31,986 bases of DNA, taken from positions 1 through 31,986 of the forward strand of contig JWZX01001847.1 of assembly GCA_001275005.1 (NCBI GenBank). Reading direction: 5' to 3'. This DNA comes from Chrysochromulina tobinii (lineage: Eukaryota; Haptophyta; Prymnesiales; Chrysochromulinaceae). Both the position numbers and the translations under genes were made by a program. This document shows, in pieces, positions 8,601 to 15,706 of the stretch. How positions within the stretch are numbered: the stretch's first letter is position 1; each line of letters starts with the position of its first letter. The notes under the pieces were generated by a model. It did not search any database, was not told the origin of the DNA, and saw only the letters and a program-made list of their open reading frames with translations.

Positions 8601-10919
8601 GCAGCCCAGAGGGAGAAGGAGAAGGGAGAGGCCCACCCTACCGAGTCTCTTTCGTCCACCAACCCCATCGACGGGTTTGCTGGCTGGATCTCGAAACAAT
8701 TCCTCAGGGTGGAAAGGAGGTCCTCGGGATGGCGGGAGATCGAGGTGATCAAAGGGCCGGCGACCCCGGGCGGATCTCCAACCAAGGAGTACTTCCAAAA
8801 GGAGAAGTGCGAGCGGCTCGAGGAGCAGGTCGTAGAGCTGCGCAAGCAGGTGGAGCGAGCGCACGCGGAGTTGGTCCTGCTCTATGCGAACCGTGCGAAG
8901 GCAGAGAACCATGCGCGAGAGACTGGCGTGACCGCTCCCGCCGCTCCCTCTGGAGCCGCCGGTGCCGCCGGTGCCGAGGGGATGGAGCTCCCAGGAGGAT
9001 GGGATGTGAAGATGGTCGGTGAGCCGCTCAACATGGCGCTCGAAGGGGCAAGAGATGAGTTGAGCGCCATGTTGAGCGCGGCGCGTGCCGAGACAGCCGG
9101 AGCGATCGAGGTTGAGGCGATCAAAGAGGTCATCAAGGAGGTGCCATGTGCGGTGCCGGATGAGACGGCAAGGAAGCAGGCGCTGGAGGCAAGGGCGGAA
9201 GTGCTGGAGGCCAGGGTGGAGGCGGCGACCGCGCGCGCTGAGGCGGAAGAGGCTTGGGCGGCTGCGGAGGCGGCCATGGCGGCCATGGCGGCCATGGAGG
9301 CCATGACGACCGGCGCCGGGACCGAAGTAAAGGAAAAGGAAGTCATCAAGGAAGTCATCAAAGAGGTCATCAAGGAGGTGGAGGTGATCAGGGAGGTTGA
9401 GGTCATTAGAGAGGTGCCCGTTGAGGTCATCAAGGAGGTGGAGGTGATCAAGGAGGTGGAGGTGATCAGGGAGGTCGAGGTCATTAGGGAGGTGCCCGTT
9501 GAGGTGATCAGGGAGGTGGAGAAGCAGGTTGAAGTCATCAGGCAGGTGCCCGTGGTGGTGCAAGGGGTCGGGAGCCCTTGGACGATAGGGAAGGCCACCT
9601 CTCGCGCTGGTGGTGAGGTGGGGAAGCCAGCCCTGCCGATGTTGGCGACGTTCCTATCGCCGGGGCGCCAAATGATGTCGCCCTTCCGCCAGGACGTGGA
9701 GACCGCCCAGGCTGACGACGCGAAACGTGCGCTGAGCGCGTCGCTCGTCTCGATGAGCAATATGCTCGATGAGAAGGTCGAAGATCTGAAGGATATGGAA
9801 GTGAGGCTCGAGCAGAAGGATGCGTCTCTCAGATATCTGACCAAGGTGCTCGATGAGAAGGAGGACGAGCTCAAGAGGTTGACCAAGGTGCTCGATGAGA
9901 AGGAGGACGAGCTCGAACGGCTCACAGCCCTCCACGCCGACCTGCTCAAGGTGAGTGAGGTGCTGACTGCGCGGCTCCAGCAGCAGCCGTTGGCCCACGA
10001 GACTAGCTCGCCGCCGCCCGCCTCGACGTTCGGGGCCTTTGCGACCTTTGAAGCCGATGAGTCGTTCGAAATTGACGAACCTTCATGGGCGGACAGCGGC
10101 GCTTTTGAAGCCCCGGCGGAGGAGCCGCCCACCCTCTCACGGTGCAGGAGTGACGAGGAGGCGCCAAGGTGGTTAGAAGAGGCTACGAAGGCCGTGGATG
10201 GTGCGTGGAGAAGCAGGGGCACCGTCGAACAGGCAGGCGTGGCGGCCGCAACGGTGGAGGTCACCACGGAGATCGAGGTCATCAAGGAGGTCATCAAGGA
10301 GGTGGAGGTGATCAGGGAGGTGGAGGTCATCAAGGAGGTGGAGGTGATCAGGGAGGTGGAGGTCATCAAGGAGGTGGAGGTGATCAGGGAGGTGCCCATC
10401 GAGGTGATCAAGGAGGTCGAGGTGATCAGGGAGGTCATCAAGGAGGTCATCAAGGAGGTGTCAAGCAGGGTGCTCGACGAGGCAGCTGGGGCCGAGATGC
10501 AGGAGGCAAGGGCGGAGGCGGCGGCCGCGCGCGCTGAGGCGTACGTGGCGAGGGCGACCGAGGCGGCGACGGAGGCCGCCGCGGAGACGATCGCCAGGAG
10601 ACAAAGCGTAGAGGCCGCCGCGGCCACCCAGGTACTTGAGAACGATCTGAGGGTGCGGGAGGCCGAGCTACAGGTAGCGAAGGACGAGGCGCAAGCCGCC
10701 CGTGCAGCCTTGGAGGCCGCTCGGCAGGAGACCCTCGCGGTGAAGAAGAAAGCGGTCGAGAAGTTCAAGGAGAAGGATGCCCAGCACGCGAGGGTCCTCA
10801 CTGTACGCGAGGAGCAGGCGAGAGCGCTGCTGCAGCAGGTGGCCGAGCTGCAGCAGCAGCTCAAACGCGAGGTCAAGCCCGCGGCCGCCGCGCCTGACGC
10901 TGTTGAAGTTGTAGACTGA
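2640..10919 (+). CDS. Giant two-TM, Ala/Glu-rich coiled-coil protein with VEVIKE repeats
   Basis: An uninterrupted 2759-residue frame. The start is ATG 2640 (MPPKRAAASP); ATG 2556 is an in-frame alternative. A basic N-terminus precedes a hydrophobic segment at residues about 58-80 (SVMMAISAVLLCATGMLC). A Cys- and Gln-rich loop follows with NGS, NTS, NAT and NES glycosylation sequons. A second hydrophobic segment lies at about 341-361 (ALVWLLALLASAAVGACV). The rest is mainly coiled coil. A globular domain at nt 5331-5625 (TFTLKLEGQLDKFSP...) resembles the SEA-like/ferredoxin-like domains common in algal proteins. Two TPR-like helix pairs lie at nt 8325-8600. VEVIKE hexapeptide blocks interrupt the coil at six places. 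LDELDEANPNVPLTSFHDEA occurs twice. Two TM segments and glycosylation sites suggest a hairpin membrane anchor with a huge cytosolic or stromal rod. The function is unknown. Confidence 0.8.
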   Translation: MPPKRAAASPSGARRARPRPALEAEAPESLTLEEPVPIQRAASSEAQSAAPSQPPVRSVMMAISAVLLCATGMLCVSSFGRTTWEPIDATIVASVFNGSHFCNTSSWSVDTLLPHVRALQRCPARDNATRHNESATLATVSLEVAVATALEVERSSRTAGYARCQQLAKAQQQQVQQQAQQAQLQAQQQQRDALETQRRSLELVHEAALATALVASEAKHAACAEALVLAKQDSAVCESARGECESARQTLGQRVANATAAAEAALVAAQEESDATRARLAECRAALETQGDETDETLETQGDETDETLETQGALKRAPCRYDAAQGPRAAPTGESDSPRGALVWLLALLASAAVGACVRASRERRNISTAVAKAIAVTEATCARQATADQSAAVAAAVAASQAELVAVRTRQAAEATAAMAAELKAAEEAAATAEANAANVTAATAAMAAKLKAAEEAAATAEANAAEATAATAAMAAKLKAAEEAAATAEANAAEATAATAATAAKLKMIAQEKDEAIKTAKDAVKAKEAEATKAKAAAQKDEAARADAKEAKAEAAAARAEAHTAKRDAAAAAAAAAKEADTVREEAEETIIRLNEETKKRIAELEAAIQSTKQVAHEAEQKANADAEAAKVDAQKANADAEAAKVDAQKAKAEVEAANADAQKAKADAEAAKVDAQKAKAEAEAAKADTEAATAEMQAAKAEVEAACAGAQSAKDAQHGAEIALSQAQAQVEAALDSQAASSAQAIAVAAALSEAQLAAATVREEAATAILDAQLAAAAEHESAMDSFRSQLETAVAELSAAHADAQRCVEAAHAEYAAELSAVRADAQRQLEAVRAEHAAELSAARAKMTGAIERATASEAAATAALAEVEVTATVEVIKEATPPKAETAKAGTFTLKLEGQLDKFSPQAEETMLARLAAHGGVHPSQLVVLSRRAGSVILEVAVMHSADEPLAAASFLRAVQAASTEELSKAIGVPVLATHCEFVNMEPSVAEKKAAIEATGAIEATSAAARHKLTRAKLDELDEANPNVPLTSFHDEAAQMATATVEVIKEVEVIREVEVIKEVPFEVIKEVEVIKEVEVIREVEVIKEVPVEVIKEVEVIKEVEVIREVEVIKEVEVIKEVIKEVPFEVIKEVEVIREVEVIREVEVIKEVEVIREVIKEVEVIKVVIKEVPVEVIKEIEKVVVREIEDEAARAEAAQAWAEMEKARADAETTRAEAAATQMAHQQALAAAKAAAQAVQEEAVAALSAARAEATAAIERAAAFEAAATAATAEAAATAATAEATAATAQLQLRAAVAAVRAEAADELAAASTAVDALKSEHEAAVAAMAADHEAAMHAVRAEAVAASQQREAALEELRASWQTERTALLEQLERVQQRSANLEAAVIEERRLHDELRQQHESLHASSVQERESLKEKAREQMRKLLDERKKLDVERSVAQQDAEAARAEAEAARAEAEAARVKAEAARAEVEAAKAAAQDEMLELVRESMVAAQAAQEAAVEAAVSKAQAAAVSELQGALMAATEAAKLAQEEAVAAATEAAKLAQEEAVAATSEAAKLAQEEAVAAATEAAKLAQEEAAAAEHESAMDSFRSQLETAVAELSAAHADAQRQLEAVRAEHAAELSAARAEMTGAIERATASEAAATAALAEVEATATVEVVKEVEVIREVEVIKEVPFEVIREVDVIKEVEVIREVPVEVIKEVEVIREVEVIKEVLVEVIKEVELIREVIKEVEVIKVVIKEMPVEVIKEVIKEVEVIREVEVIKEVPVEVIKEVEVIKEVEAIREVPVEVITEVEVINEVIKEADQNDAGLDSPSGSRGLRWLRSLHHRVPTQPEPSHRDATLFSPRTPPHQLTWTKLDELDDANPNVPLTSFHDEAAQMAMSVSERRDTEQAESWYRTGLQANQEGDSLRALASFMQALAIQPHRPGFLLSAGNMYLKLGQPAKALGFYEVCETRQKTAAQAAMLDAKMRRARHALAAQREKEKGEAHPTESLSSTNPIDGFAGWISKQFLRVERRSSGWREIEVIKGPATPGGSPTKEYFQKEKCERLEEQVVELRKQVERAHAELVLLYANRAKAENHARETGVTAPAAPSGAAGAAGAEGMELPGGWDVKMVGEPLNMALEGARDELSAMLSAARAETAGAIEVEAIKEVIKEVPCAVPDETARKQALEARAEVLEARVEAATARAEAEEAWAAAEAAMAAMAAMEAMTTGAGTEVKEKEVIKEVIKEVIKEVEVIREVEVIREVPVEVIKEVEVIKEVEVIREVEVIREVPVEVIREVEKQVEVIRQVPVVVQGVGSPWTIGKATSRAGGEVGKPALPMLATFLSPGRQMMSPFRQDVETAQADDAKRALSASLVSMSNMLDEKVEDLKDMEVRLEQKDASLRYLTKVLDEKEDELKRLTKVLDEKEDELERLTALHADLLKVSEVLTARLQQQPLAHETSSPPPASTFGAFATFEADESFEIDEPSWADSGAFEAPAEEPPTLSRCRSDEEAPRWLEEATKAVDGAWRSRGTVEQAGVAAATVEVTTEIEVIKEVIKEVEVIREVEVIKEVEVIREVEVIKEVEVIREVPIEVIKEVEVIREVIKEVIKEVSSRVLDEAAGAEMQEARAEAAAARAEAYVARATEAATEAAAETIARRQSVEAAAATQVLENDLRVREAELQVAKDEAQAARAALEAARQETLAVKKKAVEKFKEKDAQHARVLTVREEQARALLQQVAELQQQLKREVKPAAAAPDAVEVVD
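3499..3575 (+). repeat. 33-bp tandem repeat encoding LETQGDETDET
   Basis: Two full copies and a partial third copy of an in-frame 33-bp unit, encoding LETQGDETDET twice and then LETQGA, lie in the loop between the two hydrophobic segments. The copies are almost identical, indicating recent slippage or unequal exchange. Confidence 0.8.
3895..4165 (+). repeat. 84-bp tandem repeat encoding a 28-residue helix
   Basis: Three near-identical copies of a 28-residue unit containing KLKAAEEAAATAEANAAEAT lie directly after the second hydrophobic segment. The 28-residue length is four heptads, so expansion preserves coiled-coil register. Confidence 0.85.
4510..4775 (+). repeat. 42-bp degenerate tandem repeat (KANADAEAAKVDAQ)
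   Basis: About six copies of a 14-residue (two-heptad) unit such as KANADAEAAKVDAQ, with later copies diverging to KAKAEAEAAKADTE. Unit length again conserves heptad register. Confidence 0.8.
4981..5280 (+). repeat. Copy 1 of an internal duplication (EHESAMDSFRSQLETAVAEL)
   Basis: The segment beginning EHESAMDSFRSQLETAVAEL and ending before the VEVIKE block recurs at 7399-7630 with only a few base changes over the first 95 bp. Copy 1 carries an extra coiled-coil unit and is followed by the SEA-like domain, which copy 2 lacks. This is a segmental duplication inside the giant gene. Confidence 0.85.
5791..6225 (+). repeat. VEVIKE/VEVIRE hexapeptide repeat block 1
   Basis: A largely 18-bp periodic array encodes V-E-V-I-(K/R)-E, interrupted by PVEVIKEV or PFEVIKEV units and VIKEV shifts. 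Five further clusters lie at about 7633-8085, 9108-9150, 9328-9555 and 10252-10465, with a short one at 5277-5295. Period six is unlike the seven-residue coiled-coil period around it. The structure is unknown; a beta-rich or helical solenoid are both possible. Confidence 0.85.
7225..7405 (+). repeat. 45-bp tandem repeat (ATEAAKLAQEEAVAA)
   Basis: Four copies of a 15-residue Ala/Glu-rich helix unit, nearly identical at the DNA level, lie just before copy 2 of the internal duplication. Confidence 0.85.
7399..7630 (+). repeat. Copy 2 of the internal duplication
   Basis: This matches 4981-5280. It is shorter by one coiled-coil unit and leads straight into a VEVIKE block (7633-8085). The linked motif LDELD(E/D)ANPNVPLTSFHDE also recurs (about 5713 and 8241), so the original duplication may have covered about 0.8-0.9 kb. 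Confidence 0.85.
7633..8085 (+). repeat. VEVIKE hexapeptide repeat block
   Basis: This is the longest hexapeptide block, about 150 residues of V-E-V-I-(K/R)-E with PVEV, PFEV, LVEV and MPVEV interruptions. It ends at a Trp/Arg/Pro-rich linker that precedes the TPR segment. Confidence 0.85.
9328..9555 (+). repeat. VEVIKE hexapeptide repeat block
   Basis: About 75 residues of the same hexapeptide, ending VEKQVEVIRQVPVVVQ, separate the Ala-rich helix from a segment containing tandem LTKVLDEKEDELKR 14-mers (about 9838-9925). Confidence 0.8.
10252..10465 (+). repeat. VEVIKE hexapeptide repeat block, C-terminal
   Basis: The last hexapeptide block, about 70 residues, lies before the C-terminal coiled coil. 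Its copies are the most regular at the DNA level (alternating GAGGTGATCAGG and GAGGTCATCAAG units), suggesting the most recent expansion. Confidence 0.8.
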
Positions 10920-11509
10920 TTGTGATTGTGCGGGCGTGGCCCACTGCCTGCGGCGGGAGCGGTGGTTCCGAACAGCGCCACAGCGCGGCTCACCTCACCG
11001 GCGCTCACACGGCTCATACGAGTGGCGGTTTAGAATCCGGATTTTTCCGACAAGTTTAAGGCGCGCGTGCCGCCTTATTTATCATGTCACGATGTATCCC
11101 TAGCACCGGCACCCACATGTAGCCGCAACAGACCGTTATCGACTCATCCGATCGTACACTGTACCCACGGTACACAGTCACAGACGACATGTCGCGCCAC
11201 AAGGTCCGTCGAGGTGACACGCGAGACTCTCTCGGTCGTCGCGCTAGAGCCAGAGGACTGTGACTGTGAGTCCGCACCCGCACCGGCTCAGCCAGCGCGC
11301 AGTCGCGCCGCACGCGTGCGCGCTTCACATTCCCCCAGCTCCACATGTTGTCCAGCCCCCCTCTCGCAGATCCCCCTTTTCGCCCCCCCTTCTCATCCCC
11401 TCTTCTCTCAAAATAGGCACGAGAGCAGCACCCTTCTCTTAGCGTCGGTGGTACCTGTAACCCGCAGAAGTGCGCCGCTTCCCATGTGTACGGCCGACGG
11501 GTGAGTGGC
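10920..11509. other. Convergent intergenic region
   Basis: About 590 bp lie between the stop of the plus-strand giant gene and the stop of the minus-strand gene at 11510, so the region should contain both 3' UTRs. A small hairpin TGTACC-CAC-GGTACA lies at 11160-11174. Pyrimidine-rich plus-strand sequence occupies about 11330-11410. No canonical AATAAA is seen in the expected orientation and no gene is supported. Confidence 0.45.
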
Positions 11510-13294
11510 TCAAGCATCCTCTTGGAGCGCGGCCGCCACCTCCGCCTCCCATGCGTCCACCGCCCCTAGACGAGAGGCGACCGCCTTCGCCGCCTCCGCC
11601 GCCCTCGCGGCTTTGGCCGCGTCCGCCTCGAGGCAGGGCGGCGCTGCCGCTGCTGCTGCGGTGGCGGCTAGATCTGCGGACTGTTGCCGCTGGAGCGCTC
11701 CGACGACGCGCGAGGCAAGGCCGTGCAGAGAGGAGTTGAAGGCGAGGAGTTTCTCCTCCACTCGGAGGGCCATCACCTGCGCGTCCGTCGTGAGGTCCTT
11801 GACCCCTTCTCGCATCTCGCTCGCGACGACGCCCACGGCGCTGTGCACCGCCTCGGCGCTGAGCGCGCGGAAGGGCGCCACCGCGCTCTGAACGACGGCC
11901 CCCACGCCGGCCCCTACACCGTCGCGCGCCGCGCCCAACTCGGCGCCCACCGCGCGTAGCCCATCGCTGACGACCTCCTCGACGGAGCGCTCGACGGTTT
12001 CGAGGGCGTCCTCGACGGCATCGATCGTCTCGCCGACCGCGGCGCCTGCGTGCTCGACCGCCGCGAAGGTGTCGCCGACGGCGGCGTTCGCCTGCTGCGC
12101 CAGCGTGCTCGTCGCTGCCTCGATCCGCTCGCTCACCGCGCCGCCGATTGCCGCACCGAGCGCTCCGCCCGTCTGTAGAAGGCTCTCTTCCGCATGGAAC
12201 AGTCGCTCCTCAACGGCCGAGCCGAGCTCGCCGACCATCCCGATCCCACTGGCCACCGCCGTGCCCACGGTCTCGACGGCCGTGCCCACGGTCTCGACGG
12301 CCATCTGCAGGCTCGCCGCCGCAGAGCTCTCCAAGTCGGCTGCGCTCCCTTCGCGGCTCGTGCCGACCACGTCGGTCGCGCCGGTCGGCGCCTGGATGAC
12401 AGCTCCTCGAAGGATGACCACCTCACCGTCTGCGTCCTCGTCCGGCGCGAGCTGCGCGACTATGGTGGCCGACAGCTCGCTCGCCGACGTGCGCGCGCCC
12501 TTCTGGAGCGCCCAAGCGGCGCCGCTCACCGTGCGACGAAATGGGGAAGCAGCCGCTCTCACGCGACTCGCGAGCGCGCCGATCGACGCTTCCGCCACAT
12601 CGAGCGCCGCATCCGTCTCCTCCTCGACGGATTGCACGACTGCGCGCGCGGTCGCCTGCAGCGTGCTCCCGGCCGTCAGTAGCTCGTGCCGCACCTCCTC
12701 GGGCCAGTTGATCTTGCTCGCCTCGCGGGTGCTCTCGCGCACGTGCTGCGCCGCGCTCGCAAACGCCTTGGCCTTCGCCGCCACCGCTGCCTTTGCCATC
12801 GACTCCACCTTAGTCGCGAGCAGCTTGCCCACGGTTCCAGTGCTCTTGCTCTCGTCCTTACGACCGCGCTTCATGGGCGATGCCGAAACCTCGTCCTCGT
12901 CGACCTCCGCCGTCTCAAAGTCGTCGTATTGCGACGTCGACGCGCCCGCAATCTTTGTCAGCACGGCGGAGGTGAGCGTCGAAAGCTGGCGCTTGCGCTG
13001 GAGGAGTGTGTTGCGGACCCGATGGCTGAGCTGCCCGTGAACGCTGCTGTCTACTGAGCTGACCTCGCCCGCGCTCGCATACGGGCTCATCGGCAGCTGC
13101 CGCCGGGGAGAGGGGCTTGCGCCGGGAACCTTGAAGGGCGAGTACGCGCTCGGCGAGGCAAATTGCTTCGAGCCCGAGGGCCGCGAGCCCGGCCCATCAT
13201 CGTAGGGCGAGTAGTCGGACGCCTGCGGGGATGCGTTCTCCCCGGCTTCTTGCACTTCCACGACTTCCATTTGAAAACAGCGCGTGTGCCCCAT
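11510..13294 (-). CDS. Ala-rich amphipathic-helix protein, function unknown
   Basis: A 594-residue frame beginning at ATG 13294 (MGHTRCFQ); ATG 13270 (MEVVEVQEAGE) is an equally good start. Residues 1-100 are Ser/Pro-rich and probably disordered, with several S-P sites. MKRGRK around residue 140 could be a nuclear signal. From about 150 to the end the protein is Ala-rich and helical, with 7- and 11-residue periodic segments such as TVETVGTAVETVGTAV and AAVGETIDAVEDALETVERS. That composition recalls lipid-surface binding helices (perilipin, apolipoprotein, synuclein) or LEA proteins. This is analogy only. A 21-bp tandem duplication lies near 12261-12302. The gene is divergent from the coiled-coil gene at 13343. 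I do not recognise the family. Confidence 0.65.
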   Translation of the reverse strand: MGHTRCFQMEVVEVQEAGENASPQASDYSPYDDGPGSRPSGSKQFASPSAYSPFKVPGASPSPRRQLPMSPYASAGEVSSVDSSVHGQLSHRVRNTLLQRKRQLSTLTSAVLTKIAGASTSQYDDFETAEVDEDEVSASPMKRGRKDESKSTGTVGKLLATKVESMAKAAVAAKAKAFASAAQHVRESTREASKINWPEEVRHELLTAGSTLQATARAVVQSVEEETDAALDVAEASIGALASRVRAAASPFRRTVSGAAWALQKGARTSASELSATIVAQLAPDEDADGEVVILRGAVIQAPTGATDVVGTSREGSAADLESSAAASLQMAVETVGTAVETVGTAVASGIGMVGELGSAVEERLFHAEESLLQTGGALGAAIGGAVSERIEAATSTLAQQANAAVGDTFAAVEHAGAAVGETIDAVEDALETVERSVEEVVSDGLRAVGAELGAARDGVGAGVGAVVQSAVAPFRALSAEAVHSAVGVVASEMREGVKDLTTDAQVMALRVEEKLLAFNSSLHGLASRVVGALQRQQSADLAATAAAAAAPPCLEADAAKAARAAEAAKAVASRLGAVDAWEAEVAAALQEDA

Positions 13295-13342
13295 CTATTT
13301 TTGGGCAAGGCGGCCGTCCGCAACGCAGCGGGGCGAAAATCG
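13295..13342. promoter_or_regulatory. Very short divergent spacer
   Basis: Only 48 bp separate ATG 13294 (minus) from ATG 13343 (plus), or 72 bp if the minus gene starts at 13270. Upstream of 13343 the plus frame is open but has no ATG, so that start is firm unless an upstream exon exists. The 5' UTRs or core promoters must overlap coding DNA of the partner, or one gene has an unseen upstream exon. Confidence 0.35.
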
Positions 13343-15628
13343 ATGTTGGACGAAGCGCTCTCGACGTCCTCGTCGTTCAGTCAACCGCGACAGAAGAGTA
13401 AACCCAACAAGCCGGGCGGCGCACCCGCAGCCATGCCGGCGGCCTCCGCTTCGGCCGTCGCTTTGCGTGCCCAGACGTTGGCCTCCCTCGTCGATGAGGG
13501 CACGCGCTCCGAGTGCACGATGCAATTGCTGTGCAAGGAGCTCCACGACGTCGAGGGCAGCCTCGCGCTCGCTCAGCAGCGGCTCGGGCGCGACAAGGCT
13601 CAGATCGCGGCCGAGCAATCAGCGGCCGAGCGCGTGCGTGCGGAGCTCAGGGCGCGCGAGGAAGAGCACGAGGGGCTCGTGTCACGGCTCTCGACGGCGC
13701 AGAGAGTCAACGACGAGTGGCAGGAGCGCGTGCGCGCGGTGTCGAAAGAGTTCAACGCGCGCGCGGCTGAGTGGCAGGCGCAGCTCGCTGCCGCGGACGG
13801 CAAGTGGCGCCACGTGGTCGACGCGCTCCAGCAGCGCCTCGCGACGTCGGAAGCGCAGAACGCGGCAGACGCGCAGAAGGTGCAGTCGCTCACGCTCGAG
13901 ATTGAGGCGCTGAGGAGCAAGCTGCGCTCGGCGCAGGCGTCGGAAGAGGATACGCGCGGCGCAGCGACTCGCGCGCACACGCTCGAGGGCACGCTTGCCG
14001 CGCGCACCGCCGAGCTCACAGAGACGCGAGCGAGTGTAACGGCGCTGCGCACCGAGGCCGAGGGCCTGCGAGCCGAGCTGACAGAGGCGCGGAGTGCGCT
14101 CGCAAAGGCGCAGGCGCAGGCGCAGGCGTCGTCGAGCAACGCGGGCGCGGCCGCCGCGCTGCGCTCCCAGCTCGAGGAGCAGCGCGAGTCGCTCGAGCAG
14201 CTCGAGCAGCGCATGTATGCCGAGGCCGAGGAGTTGCAGCGGGACTTGACCGCGTGCCAGGCGGAGCTTGCGGAGGAGAAGGAGGCGCGGATGCAGGCCG
14301 AGGCGCGGGTGCAGGCCGACTACGATGAGCGCGAGCGCATCAACCGCGCGTGGGAGGAGGCCATGGCCAAGGCGCTTCGCGAGCAGGAGAGCGCGAGCGC
14401 CTCCGAGGCTCAATTGCATGCGTACCGAGACACATGCCGTCTCCTCGAGAAGCGAGTCGCCGAGTACGAGGCTATGAATGGGGTGGGCAGCAGTGCGCTG
14501 CTGGCGCGGCAGGAGGCCGAGCTGGCGCTCGGTAAGGCGCTCGCCGAGTCGTCCGAGCTACGCGAGCGCATCCGTCAGATGGTCGAGTATCACTCCGAGC
14601 ACCAGGCTCAGGCTGACGTGGACGCTCAGGATGCCGCCGTACTGCGGGATGAGGTGGCTCGGCTGTCGGCGCACACGGCCCAGCTCGAGGCGAGCTTGCG
14701 GGCCGAGGCGCGCGCGCGTGCGGCGGCCGAGGCGCTGCTACGCGACAAGGCAGCGGAGGCGGCGGTGGTGAGCACGGCATTGGTGCCCGCGGGTGAGCAC
14801 GAGCACGTACGCCGTCGCATGCACGAGCAGCGCGTTCGCCTCGAGTCGCTCCAAGCCGAGCTTGCACTCTCGCAGGCCGAGCTAGAGCGCGAGCGGCGCT
14901 ACGGCGCGACCAGCGGCGGCGGCGGTGGCTTCGGCCAATCGCTGCTCAAGAACCTGGGCAGCGCGGTGTGCCTCGGGACCGAGCGGAAGAACTGCCTCGC
15001 TCTCAGAGATACCTCATCGCCCGAGGAGCGCCGTAGCGGGCGCACGCGCTCGCCGGACCGACGGCTGCACGAGCGCCCGCCGTACGTGCGCCAAGCGGGC
15101 CCGGACACGCACACCCCGGCATGGGTCGCGTCGGACCTGTGGGCAGCCGCAGAGAACGGTGACGACGGCCTCTCTCCGACGCGATGGGGGATGCGTGCGC
15201 CGCTCGACCCGCCCGCCACCCACTCCTCATTGCACGGACTGCGTTGGGTGGGGCTGGACGGCACCGAGCATGTCGACGTGCAGGAGGAGGACGAGGAGGA
15301 CGAGGAGGACGAGGACCTCCATGAGGACCTCTATGCGCCCGCGCCACGCCCTCGCGCCGCGCCTTCACGCGCGCGCTCGCGGCCGCAGCTCGAGGCTGCC
15401 CTTGCAAGCCCGCGCCCGGGTGGCAGGAGCAGCCGCCCTCGCGGCGGCGGCTTCGTCGGCCCGAGCCGCGATGCGAGCCCGCGAGCCCGGGCTGGGCGTG
15501 CGCGCGGCGGCAACGGCCGGATCGAGAAGGTACCGTCGCGCGGGAGCCTCAAGGTCGCGCCGCCGACCACGAAGAAGGGGCCCCGCCCATCACGCGAGGA
15601 AAGCTCCTGGGAGCGGATTGTCAGCTAG
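13343..15628 (+). CDS. Coiled-coil protein with disordered basic/acidic tail
   Basis: A 761-residue protein from the first ATG in the frame (MLDEALSTSSS); the next Met at 13433 is an alternative. The first 45 residues are Ser/Pro/Lys-rich. Residues about 50-525 form a nearly continuous coiled coil with heptad Leu/Ala and repeated R-A-E-L / E-A-R patterns, similar in appearance to golgin, SMC-hinge-less or basal-body coiled-coil proteins, but without a diagnostic motif. A Gly-rich break (TSGGGGGFGQ) follows. The tail has an RS-like part (RSGRTRSPDRR), an acidic run EEDEEDEEDED near residue 650, and a basic Pro/Arg C-terminus. It is probably a scaffold or tether. The specific role is unknown. 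Confidence 0.7.
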   Translation: MLDEALSTSSSFSQPRQKSKPNKPGGAPAAMPAASASAVALRAQTLASLVDEGTRSECTMQLLCKELHDVEGSLALAQQRLGRDKAQIAAEQSAAERVRAELRAREEEHEGLVSRLSTAQRVNDEWQERVRAVSKEFNARAAEWQAQLAAADGKWRHVVDALQQRLATSEAQNAADAQKVQSLTLEIEALRSKLRSAQASEEDTRGAATRAHTLEGTLAARTAELTETRASVTALRTEAEGLRAELTEARSALAKAQAQAQASSSNAGAAAALRSQLEEQRESLEQLEQRMYAEAEELQRDLTACQAELAEEKEARMQAEARVQADYDERERINRAWEEAMAKALREQESASASEAQLHAYRDTCRLLEKRVAEYEAMNGVGSSALLARQEAELALGKALAESSELRERIRQMVEYHSEHQAQADVDAQDAAVLRDEVARLSAHTAQLEASLRAEARARAAAEALLRDKAAEAAVVSTALVPAGEHEHVRRRMHEQRVRLESLQAELALSQAELERERRYGATSGGGGGFGQSLLKNLGSAVCLGTERKNCLALRDTSSPEERRSGRTRSPDRRLHERPPYVRQAGPDTHTPAWVASDLWAAAENGDDGLSPTRWGMRAPLDPPATHSSLHGLRWVGLDGTEHVDVQEEDEEDEEDEDLHEDLYAPAPRPRAAPSRARSRPQLEAALASPRPGGRSSRPRGGGFVGPSRDASPRARAGRARGGNGRIEKVPSRGSLKVAPPTTKKGPRPSREESSWERIVS

Positions 15629-15706
15629 CGGCAATGACGAAATTCACACCACGATTGTTAATTACAAAGTTGGAAGTTTCTTCGTGACTTACGATTCGTA
15701 CCAAAA

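Noticed and set aside
8882-11017. 711-codon open frame on the minus strand
   Set aside because: It reads TSLITSTSLMTS-type repeats, the antisense of VEVIKE DNA. It is open only because the plus-strand repeat avoids stops in that frame.
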